A stretch of 30,601 bases of DNA from CAG-1000 sp964545285. Lineage in GTDB: Bacteria > Bacillota_I > Bacilli_A > RF39 > UBA660. This document shows positions 24,996 to 30,601 of the stretch, piece by piece. Each line of letters starts with the position of its first letter. Position 1 is the stretch's first letter. Under the pieces are notes generated by a model. That model made no database searches and was not told where the DNA came from. It saw nothing but the letters and a program-made list of their open reading frames with translations. The stretch is taken from NCBI GenBank assembly GCA_964545285.1, contig CAZJEW010000014.1, positions 1 through 30,601 on the forward strand. The letters are read 5' to 3'. Made by a program: the position numbers and the translations under genes.

Positions 24996-25025
24996 GCATT
25001 ATCGCAAAAAACTATATAATTTATT

Positions 25026-26282
25026 TTAAAAATTAATATTTTCTTTTTTAATTATTATATTGTAGATATTATTAATTTCGTAATCACCCTTCAATTTAAT
25101 AGGAATATAATTGTCAGTAAATCCGTAGTAATATTCATCCTTATATTCTTCAATTAAAATTTCTTCATTAGAATTAATAAACGAGTTGAAATAATTCTGT
25201 TCTAATTCATCAGATAATTCAATTAATTTTCTCACCCTATCTTTTTTAATATCTCCAGGAACTTTATTATCCATTCTAGATGCCACTGTTCCATTCCTAT
25301 CAGAATATGGAAATACATGTATTTTAGAAAAATTAACTTTCTTACAAAATTCTAATGTATCATTAAAATCCTCATCAGTTTCCCCAGGAAATCCAACTAT
25401 TACATCAGTAGTAAGTGATATTCTTGGTCTAATATTTCTTATTTCGTTAACTTTATTTAAAAAAGATTCTCTATCATATCTCCTATTCATTAATTTTAAT
25501 ATTTTATTACATCCACTTTGAAGAGGTATATGTAAGTGAGATACAAATTTATTATTGTTTTGAAGCACTTCCATCATATCATCTTTTAATTCAACTATTT
25601 CCACTGAAGAAAGCCTAATTCTTTTAATTTGATCAATTTTACTAATTTCTGTTATTAAATCAGATAAATGTTTATTGTCACTGAAATATTGACCAGTATG
25701 TATTCCAGCGAGTACTATTTCTTTATGACCTTCAATAGCTAAATCATTAAATTCAATTAAACATTTATTAAAATCTTTACTTCTCACTCTTCCTCTAACA
25801 TAAGGAATAATACAATAACTACAAAAGTTATTACATCCATCTTCAATTTTAACAAATGCTCTATGATGATGAATATATTTTTTAATTTCCATATCCTCAA
25901 ATTCTTGAGTAGACATATCATAAAACTTTACAATTTTTTTCTTATATTTATTATATTCATCTATATAATCAAGTATCTTAGATTTATCTTTATTTCCAAT
26001 AATAATATCTGCATCTATTAATTCATTAATTTTATCTTTTCTAAATTCACAAAAACATCCCATAGCTATCACTATGGAATTTTTATTTTCTTTTCTAATA
26101 TTATTTATTACTTTTTTACTTTTATTATCAGCAGTATTGGTAACAGTGCATGTATTTATTATTACTATATCTGCATTATCATTAACTTCTAAATAATTAT
26201 TATTTAATAATATTGATCTTATAAATTCACTTTCATATGAATTTACTTTACAACCTAAAGTTTTAATTAAAAATGTTTTCAT
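25026..26282 (-). CDS. mtaB: tRNA t6A37 methylthiotransferase MtaB
   Basis: 418 residues. It adds a methylthio group to t6A at position 37 of tRNAs reading ANN codons. The N-terminal domain has cluster Cys at C11 (LGCKVNSYE, the MtaB-type variant of the MiaB family), C45 and C76. The radical SAM motif C150-x3-C154-x2-C157 (GCNNFCSYCIIPYVRGRVRS) follows, and a short C-terminal TRAM-like domain (about 350-418). The LGCKVN wording favours MtaB over MiaB or RimO. It is the last gene of its operon, starting 3 bases after the previous stop; GGTGAT in the end of that gene is the likely ribosome-binding site. No clear terminator was seen behind it. Confidence 0.93.
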   Translation of the reverse strand: MKTFLIKTLGCKVNSYESEFIRSILLNNNYLEVNDNADIVIINTCTVTNTADNKSKKVINNIRKENKNSIVIAMGCFCEFRKDKINELIDADIIIGNKDKSKILDYIDEYNKYKKKIVKFYDMSTQEFEDMEIKKYIHHHRAFVKIEDGCNNFCSYCIIPYVRGRVRSKDFNKCLIEFNDLAIEGHKEIVLAGIHTGQYFSDNKHLSDLITEISKIDQIKRIRLSSVEIVELKDDMMEVLQNNNKFVSHLHIPLQSGCNKILKLMNRRYDRESFLNKVNEIRNIRPRISLTTDVIVGFPGETDEDFNDTLEFCKKVNFSKIHVFPYSDRNGTVASRMDNKVPGDIKKDRVRKLIELSDELEQNYFNSFINSNEEILIEEYKDEYYYGFTDNYIPIKLKGDYEINNIYNIIIKKENINF

Positions 26283-26285
26283 AAA

Positions 26286-26891
26286 TCACCGGGGTAAAGA
26301 CATCCGAAACTCTTTCAATATAGAAAGGAATTTTTCTTCTTCTATATAACTTTGAGGAGCAGATACTTCTTTTTCTTTCACTTCAATTTTATTTATTTTT
26401 GGTGCTCCTTCAGGAGTTTTCTCTTCTTGATATGAAATTGTAATATTAGAAGCATTTTTTAATAATTGTTCATAACTAATAATTGCTTTCTTTTCTTGTT
26501 CTTCTTCATATTTATCAATCATAGCTTGATTATCTGAAATACCTAACGCATCCATTCTTTCTTTAGTTTTTTCTTCAAGTTCATCAGTTGAAATAACAGC
26601 ATTCTCTTCTTCGGAATCTTCATAACTATCAATATCACTATATTCTTGATTAAGTTTCATATCAATATTTCTATCAATAGGAGGTAATTCTTCTTTACTA
26701 TCAGTAGATTTCAAACTATCTAATAAATCCATATCATCCTCCATACTGTAAGGAACTTCTCTAACATATTTATTTTTCATTTTAAGAAGTGCCATAATAA
26801 GGGCAATTAAAATCATAAATAATATTATAAGAAATATTATAAAATAATCAGTAGTAACAAAAGTTTCTATAAAACCTCTAATATTATCCAT
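26286..26891 (-). CDS. membrane-anchored acidic protein of unknown function, 201 aa
   Basis: Start taken at the ATG at 26891 because GGAAGGA lies 5 bases before it and it begins right after the rsmE stop at 26893; the longer frame from 26924 would overlap rsmE. One membrane helix at about 16-38 (DYFIIFLIILFMILIALIMALL) is followed by KMKNKY and an acidic, probably extended cytoplasmic region (runs of D/E, 50-110), with helical stretches to the end. No known domain is recognised. The plan (N-terminal anchor, acidic coiled tail) is like EzrA-type anchors but much shorter. Confidence 0.75.
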   Translation of the reverse strand: MDNIRGFIETFVTTDYFIIFLIILFMILIALIMALLKMKNKYVREVPYSMEDDMDLLDSLKSTDSKEELPPIDRNIDMKLNQEYSDIDSYEDSEEENAVISTDELEEKTKERMDALGISDNQAMIDKYEEEQEKKAIISYEQLLKNASNITISYQEEKTPEGAPKINKIEVKEKEVSAPQSYIEEEKFLSILKEFRMSLPR

Positions 26892-26892
26892 G

Positions 26893-27603
26893 TTATTCCT
26901 TCCCAGATAAATAAGATTTAACACTAGCTATATATAGAATTACTGTTTCAGTCCTTAAAACATTGTTTCCAAGTGATACTTTAGTAAACCCTTTATTAAC
27001 TAATAAATCTTCTTCACTCTTACTTAAACCACCTTCTGGTCCATAAGATATACTAATTGTATCACTACTGTTTTTAGATGTTAATACCTTGTTAATATGT
27101 TTTACATTGGTCTTGTCAAGAGAGCACATAAGTTTTACACTAGAATCATCATTTATATCTTTAACTTCAATAATTTTATTAATAATAGGTTTGTTAATCC
27201 TATAGCATTGTTCACTAGATTCTTTAACTATTTTAGACCATCTAAGTAATTTCTTTTCGTAATCTTTTTTATGAAGTTTATATTTACAATGGTTATACAT
27301 AACAACAACAAACTCAGTTATTCCTAATTCAGTTCCATGCATTAAAACAAATTTCATTTTATCTTCATTTAATAATGGAATATACGCAATAAAGGAAGAT
27401 GTATCTTCATTACTTTTAAATACTTCAATAATATTAGAACTAAGTAAATCTTTGTTTAAAGAACATATATAACTAGAATCGTTATATACAACTATAATCT
27501 TATCATTTTCTTTCATTCTCATTACATTTTTAATATGATTAAAATCATTAGAATTTAAATATAATATGTTTTTATCTTTTTTAATAGCATAATATTGTTG
27601 CAT
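26893..27603 (-). CDS. rsmE: 16S rRNA m3U1498 methyltransferase RsmE
   Basis: 236 residues. It methylates U1498 of 16S rRNA using SAM with a SPOUT trefoil-knot fold. An N-terminal PUA-like domain covers about 1-70. Then come KMKFVLMHGTELGITEFV, the RWSKIVKESSEQCYR motif (about 123-137), and the knot motifs SYGPEGGLS (about 188-196) and SLGNNVLRTETV (about 212-223). ATG has GGAGGAG at 4 bases. It follows the Smr gene by 14 bases. Confidence 0.94.
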   Translation of the reverse strand: MQQYYAIKKDKNILYLNSNDFNHIKNVMRMKENDKIIVVYNDSSYICSLNKDLLSSNIIEVFKSNEDTSSFIAYIPLLNEDKMKFVLMHGTELGITEFVVVMYNHCKYKLHKKDYEKKLLRWSKIVKESSEQCYRINKPIINKIIEVKDINDDSSVKLMCSLDKTNVKHINKVLTSKNSSDTISISYGPEGGLSKSEEDLLVNKGFTKVSLGNNVLRTETVILYIASVKSYLSGKE

Positions 27604-27617
27604 GTACTCCTCCTATT

Positions 27618-27881
27618 TTATTTAAGAATAACTATAGTCTGACCATCATTTCCATTGTCAAGTTTATATTCTGAAACTCTTTTATCATGCTTTAAATAAT
27701 CATGAGTAGCAAGTCTTAATATTCCTTTTCCTTTACCATGTATTATTAATAATTTTTTAACTTCTATTTTTGAATAATCATCAATAAAGCATTTAATTAC
27801 CGCTGTAGCACCACTACTATCATAACCATGAATATCTATAAAAGGTACGTTATATAAAAATGGATCTATAAACTTTTTCAT
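27618..27881 (-). CDS. stand-alone Smr domain protein, 87 aa
   Basis: Nearly the whole protein is an Smr domain. D16-I-H18-G19 fits the DxHG motif and IIHGKGKGILR at 46-56 fits the second, HGxGxG-type motif. Such domains form the C-terminus of MutS2 and act as endonucleases on DNA or, in several bacteria, on mRNA of stalled ribosomes. Here there is no MutS2 part, and the frame starts cleanly with GAGG at 7 bases, so it is not a fragment by frameshift. Neighbours are a metalloprotease and translation-related genes, which would suit an RNA role, but the target is not known. Confidence 0.88.
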   Translation of the reverse strand: MKKFIDPFLYNVPFIDIHGYDSSGATAVIKCFIDDYSKIEVKKLLIIHGKGKGILRLATHDYLKHDKRVSEYKLDNGNDGQTIVILK

Positions 27882-27922
27882 TAATTACCTCTTTTATGAC
27901 ATTATTATACTATAATAATAGG

Positions 27923-29017
27923 TTATTTCAATCTATTTTTTAATGATATTACATTATTTCCGTATCCATTTTTTGATGATCTTAATAAAGCAGAAAAATC
28001 ACTTATAGATTTAACCCCGATATTTTTTTCAAAGTTTCTTATTCCTTTTGTATCTATAAGCATATTCATTAAAAATTCATTTAATTTATCATATTCTCTT
28101 TGACTTATGGATTTATTTGATAATAAATAATAAGAATAATTATATATAAGTCTTATAATAAAATCATTACATTGCTTATAACAAGATCTAATAGATTTAT
28201 TGATTAAATCATTTTTATTATCTTTAGTAATCGTAATAAAGTCCAAATTATGAATAAAAGTGATAATAGACCTTCTATCTATAAATTGTTCTAAATGCCT
28301 TATAAAACCTTCTAAATTAGCGCTAGAATACATATTAATCAAATTACTTTGTCCTACAATATATTCAATAATATGCATATATTTTCTTTCAATGTTATAA
28401 GAATGTCTATTATAATTTGGAGTAAAATATCTTTCATTTAATAATTCAGTATATCCCTCATTAATACCATTTCCAATTGGAACACTATCATTTCTTCTTA
28501 CACAAAAACCACAATGAGTTTCATTTCTACATCTAATAAAAGAAGAAACATGTAATAATTCATGCCATATTACATCATCAATCATTTCATCACTAGAAAC
28601 TATACTATTTGTATTTGAATCGTAATAACCAACTTTAGCTCTCTTTTTAATAGCAAATAATTTATTTCTATTCATATCTTTTTTTTCTTTAAGAAGAACT
28701 TTTAAAGTAGGATAGTTTTTATAAAAAATTGATGGATCAAAACCCGGCATTCTTTTTGTAATAAAATCATTAAAATAATCGATAATATTATCATACTCCT
28801 CACCTATTTCACATCCATATGTATCTTTTACTGGAGGTATTCTTGGAATACGAAAAACAGATTCATAATCTATATCAAAGAATGTATCAATCAATAAACT
28901 ATTAGCAATATTAAGTAAACCATTTTCTTTAATCATATCACATAAAGAAGAAATGGAATCTATTATACTATCTAAAGTACTTTTATTACTTTGTTTTGAT
29001 ACTTGTACTACTCTCAT
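27923..29017 (-). CDS. predicted HExxH metalloprotease, 364 aa
   Basis: Start at the ATG at 29017, chosen because GGAGG lies 5 bases before it; the longer frame has no site. H152-E-L-L-H156 is a zinc-binding helix, and E187 in INEGYTELLNERYF, about 30 residues later, is a fitting third ligand, as in gluzincins. Between them is a Cys cluster (C163, C169, C172 in RCRNETHCGFCVRR). The rest is helical. No signal peptide or membrane helix, so it appears cytoplasmic. I do not recognise a named family. It leads an operon with Smr, rsmE, a membrane protein and mtaB. Confidence 0.75.
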   Translation of the reverse strand: MRVVQVSKQSNKSTLDSIIDSISSLCDMIKENGLLNIANSLLIDTFFDIDYESVFRIPRIPPVKDTYGCEIGEEYDNIIDYFNDFITKRMPGFDPSIFYKNYPTLKVLLKEKKDMNRNKLFAIKKRAKVGYYDSNTNSIVSSDEMIDDVIWHELLHVSSFIRCRNETHCGFCVRRNDSVPIGNGINEGYTELLNERYFTPNYNRHSYNIERKYMHIIEYIVGQSNLINMYSSANLEGFIRHLEQFIDRRSIITFIHNLDFITITKDNKNDLINKSIRSCYKQCNDFIIRLIYNYSYYLLSNKSISQREYDKLNEFLMNMLIDTKGIRNFEKNIGVKSISDFSALLRSSKNGYGNNVISLKNRLK

Positions 29018-29041
29018 TTTACCTCCATTTAATTGCGATAT

Positions 29042-29070
29042 ATTATACCACAAAACAATAAAAAAAGCAA
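29042..29070 (-). promoter_or_regulatory. promoter of the metalloprotease-mtaB operon
   Basis: Minus strand TTGCTT (plus 29065-29070), 17-base spacer, and TGGTATAAT, an extended -10 (TATAAT at plus 29042-29047). The -35 overlaps the rplT terminator arm. Confidence 0.65.
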
Positions 29071-29085
29071 TAATTTCTTATTGCT
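29060..29085 (-). terminator. terminator of the infC-rpmI-rplT operon
   Basis: Minus-strand AGCAATAA and TTATTGCT arms (plus 29078-29085 and 29066-29073), GAAA loop, then TTTTTT. Strong, and 5 bases after the rplT stop. Confidence 0.88.
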
Positions 29086-29090
29086 CGTGA

Positions 29091-29624
29091 CTATTTTTCT
29101 AATGCTGTTACTAGATCTGCTTTTTTCATAGTTGCAGTTACTTCAATATTTTTTTCGTTGCATAAATCTTTTAATTCAGCAACAGTTAGTTTAGAATAAT
29201 CTTTTTTATCTTCAATAGTCTTTTCAACTTTAGTTTCTACTTCTTTAGGTTCTTTTTTTGATACTTTTCCTTCTAAAGCTACTTTAGACATATCAACTAA
29301 TTTATTAAAATCTTCTGGAGCAAATATAGCAAGTTCACTTAACATTTTTCTATTAATATTAATATTTGCTTTTTTAAGACCGTTAATGAATTTAGAATAT
29401 GTTATATCATTTGCTCTACAAGCAGCATTGATTCTTGTAATCCATAATTTTCTAAAATCTCCTGATCTTTTCTTTCTATCTTGGAAACTATAAGCTCCAC
29501 TATGAAATACTTGTTCCTGAGCAGTCTTATATAATCTATGTTTACTTCCAAAATATCCTTTAGCGTTCTTTAATACTTTTCTTCTTCTGTTTTTAGATAC
29601 AGCTCCACCTTTAACTCTTGTCAT
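29091..29624 (-). CDS. rplT: ribosomal protein L20 with a C-terminal SAP/Rho-N-like domain
   Basis: Residues 1-117 are normal bacterial L20, a protein needed early in 50S assembly (RVKGGAVSKNRRRKVLKNAKG, FGSKHRLYKTAQEQV, RKLWITRINAACR, NRKMLSELAI). L20 is usually about 118 residues; here 60 more follow. After a Lys/Glu linker (118-142), residues 143-177 read YSKLTVAELKDLCNEKN ... MKKADLVTALEK, the pattern of a SAP or Rho-N helix-extended-helix that binds nucleic acid. GGGGGAAG precedes the ATG. It is the third gene of the operon; L20 itself is the likely regulator through the leader at 30393-30512. Confidence 0.95.
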   Translation of the reverse strand: MTRVKGGAVSKNRRRKVLKNAKGYFGSKHRLYKTAQEQVFHSGAYSFQDRKKRSGDFRKLWITRINAACRANDITYSKFINGLKKANININRKMLSELAIFAPEDFNKLVDMSKVALEGKVSKKEPKEVETKVEKTIEDKKDYSKLTVAELKDLCNEKNIEVTATMKKADLVTALEK

Positions 29625-29637
29625 TTCTTACTTCCCC

Positions 29638-29829
29638 CTATCCTAATAATCCTCTATATCTTTTAGCGTCTCCGCTACTAAGTACAGATCCTTTTCTTGA
29701 TTTTCTATTGAAATCAGTAGATTTTTTACCACTATTATGATTAGCTCCAACATGTCCTATTTTAGTAGAACCATTAGCTCTAACTTTAATTTTTTTACTA
29801 ATTCCACCATGTGATTTTTGTTTTCCCAT
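29638..29829 (-). CDS. rpmI: ribosomal protein L35
   Basis: 63 residues, usual length and very basic. It shows the L35 pattern: KSHGGISKKIKVRANGSTKIG, H-x-GANHNSGKKS, and the RYRGLLG C-terminus. It sits between infC and rplT with 17- and 13-base gaps, the order conserved in Firmicutes. GGAG precedes the ATG. Confidence 0.97.
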   Translation of the reverse strand: MGKQKSHGGISKKIKVRANGSTKIGHVGANHNSGKKSTDFNRKSRKGSVLSSGDAKRYRGLLG

Positions 29830-29846
29830 AATACATTCTCCTTCTT

Positions 29847-30368
29847 TTATTTTTTTGGTGCTAGTATGAGTTGCATACTACGTCCTTCCATTTTTGGCAT
29901 TGTTTCAATCATTGATACTTCATTTAGTCTATCAGCAAATTTCATTATAACATCTTTTCCTAATTCAGTATGAGCAAGTTGTCTTCCTTTAAAACGAACA
30001 GTAACTTTAACTTTATGTCCTTTTTCAATGTAAGCCTTTGCATTTCTTAATTTAGTCTCAAAGTCACCTACATCAATAGTTACACTTAGTCTATACTCTT
30101 TCATTTCAAGATTTTGTTCTCTCTGTCTTTTTAATTGTTCTTTTGCTTGCTTTTGTTTTTCATAACGATATTTGTTAAAATCAATTATTTTGCAAACAGG
30201 ATTTTTTGGATTATCGCTCATTAAAACAAGATCTAATCCAGCGTATCTTGCTAAAGTAAGTGCATCATTGATTTTTTTGTTTCCTAATTTTTCTCCATTA
30301 GGTCCAATTACCATAACTTCAGGAATTGTAATTTGTTCATTAATTTGAACTTCGTTTTGCTTAGCTAT
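29847..30368 (-). CDS. infC: translation initiation factor IF-3, probable ATA start
   Basis: IF-3 keeps the 30S subunit free and proofreads initiator tRNA and start codons. N-terminal domain with INEQITIPEVMVIGPNGEKLG (about 9-29), a helical linker (KYRYEKQKQAKEQLKRQREQ), and a C-terminal domain with the usual end (MIETMPKMEGRSMQLILAPKK). The open frame extends to an ATG at 30428, but that would lie inside the attenuator hairpin. GGAGG (30378-30382) is 8-9 bases before ATA at 30366-30368, after which the protein reads AKQNEVQINEQI, as normal IF-3 begins. A near-cognate start is known for infC (AUU in E. coli) and lets IF-3 lower its own synthesis. ATG 30381-30383 overlaps the ribosome-binding site, so it is unlikely. 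Length from ATA is 173 residues. Confidence 0.93.
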   Translation of the reverse strand: MAKQNEVQINEQITIPEVMVIGPNGEKLGNKKINDALTLARYAGLDLVLMSDNPKNPVCKIIDFNKYRYEKQKQAKEQLKRQREQNLEMKEYRLSVTIDVGDFETKLRNAKAYIEKGHKVKVTVRFKGRQLAHTELGKDVIMKFADRLNEVSMIETMPKMEGRSMQLILAPKK

Positions 30369-30392
30369 TGCTAACACCTCCATATAATATAT

Positions 30393-30512
30393 AAAAAAGT
30401 GAATACATAGTATCCACTTTAAAAACATAATATTTAATTATTAAGCCTTATTACCAATGAACTAATCCATCTGGTGAAGAGTGGACACTCTTTCTTTCTC
30501 TCTTTTAATTAC
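30393..30512 (-). promoter_or_regulatory. L20-type leader with attenuator for infC-rpmI-rplT
   Basis: The terminator is AAAGTGGATAC / GTATTCACTTT (plus 30410-30420 and 30396-30406, loop TAT) then TTTTTT. Upstream, AAGAGTGTCCACTCTT (plus 30477-30492) contains GTGTCCAC, which can pair over 8 positions with GTGGATAC of the terminator arm, giving a competing antiterminator. This arrangement matches the B. subtilis-type leader in which L20 binding favours the terminator. A stretch with CCAGATGG and TTCATTGG lies between them. Control by L20 itself is inferred from family knowledge. Confidence 0.8.
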
Positions 30513-30518
30513 ATGATT

Positions 30519-30547
30519 AATATACACTAATAATATGATTTTGTCAA
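30519..30547 (-). promoter_or_regulatory. promoter of the infC operon
   Basis: Minus strand TTGACA (plus 30542-30547), 17-base spacer, TATATT (plus 30519-30524). Perfect -35, start near 30512, about 140 bases before the infC start. Confidence 0.8.
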
Positions 30548-30576
30548 GAAATAATTAATAAATATATTAATTTATA

Positions 30577-30601
30577 AAAAGAGTATTCGTTATACTCTTT
30601 T
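30577..30601. terminator. hairpin terminator at the window edge
   Basis: AAAAGAGTAT (30577-30586) and ATACTCTTTT (30592-30601) with a 5-base loop. On the minus strand it would end a gene lying beyond the window, just before the infC promoter. The edge cuts it off, so direction is not certain. Confidence 0.65.

Noticed and set aside
29847..30428. IF-3 starting at the ATG at 30428
   Set aside because: It would add a Trp/Phe-rich segment encoded by the attenuator hairpin, which is not part of IF-3.
1..30601. TGA read as Trp (Mycoplasma code)
   Set aside because: Conserved Trp are TGG, and TGA ends mutS, the 23966 gene and the 26286 gene at the right places.

Overview
This window looks like chromosomal core DNA of a very AT-rich, low-GC Bacillota, most likely an uncultured host-associated member of the Bacilli/Mollicutes borderland (RF39-like or Erysipelotrichia-like). 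That placement is inferred from AT-rich codon use, strong GGAGG ribosome-binding sites, a T-box leader, an ezrA gene, a YfmF/YfmH protease pair and an infC-rpmI-rplT operon with an L20-type attenuator. TGA works as a stop (it ends mutS and the plus-strand gene) and Trp is TGG, so the genetic code is the standard bacterial one, not the Mycoplasma code. All genes but one lie on the minus strand, so operons read from high to low coordinates. I see no rRNA, CRISPR array, insertion sequence or prophage.

Layout from high to low coordinates. (1) 30600-29091: promoter, L20-controlled attenuator, then infC (probable ATA start), rpmI and rplT; rplT carries an extra C-terminal SAP/Rho-N-like domain. (2) 29070-25026: an operon of a predicted HExxH metalloprotease, a stand-alone Smr protein, rsmE, a membrane-anchored acidic protein and mtaB. 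(3) 24995-24875: elongator tRNA-Met with its own promoter. (4) 23855-24835, plus strand: a gene of unknown function with a hydrophobic C-terminal hairpin. (5) 23772-18822: ezrA, an ftsK/spoIIIE translocase, a tail-anchored acidic protein and deoD. (6) 18772-16224: the M16 pair yfmF and yfmH. (7) 16190-11946: a HerA-like ATPase and a GH31 protein. (8) 11968-8082: a promoter overlapping the end of the GH31 gene, a leucine-type T-box, a small membrane protein, leuS with an inserted NUDIX domain, and dtd. (9) 8022-4901: a large secreted Gly-rich/Cys-rich surface protein and a coupled lipoprotein. (10) 4838-2254: mutS. (11) 2257-45: three genes of unknown function.

The genes fall into functional groups: translation and its quality control (infC, rpmI, rplT, rsmE, mtaB, leuS, dtd, tRNA-Met), cell division and chromosome segregation (ezrA, ftsK), DNA repair and DNA-linked ATPases (mutS, HerA-like), and cell surface (Cys-rich protein and lipoprotein).

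The most unusual items are: a NUDIX domain with an intact Nudix box inside the LeuRS editing domain; an L20 protein fused to a nucleic-acid-binding-like helix-extended-helix; a Gly-rich surface domain split by about 500 residues of periodic single-Cys and triple-Cys repeats; and a family of three paralogous genes (659-1507, 1601-2203, 23966-24823) with a shared N-terminal helical domain, variable C-termini and separate promoters, which I do not recognise as a described family. All assignments come from reading the sequence; no database search was possible.
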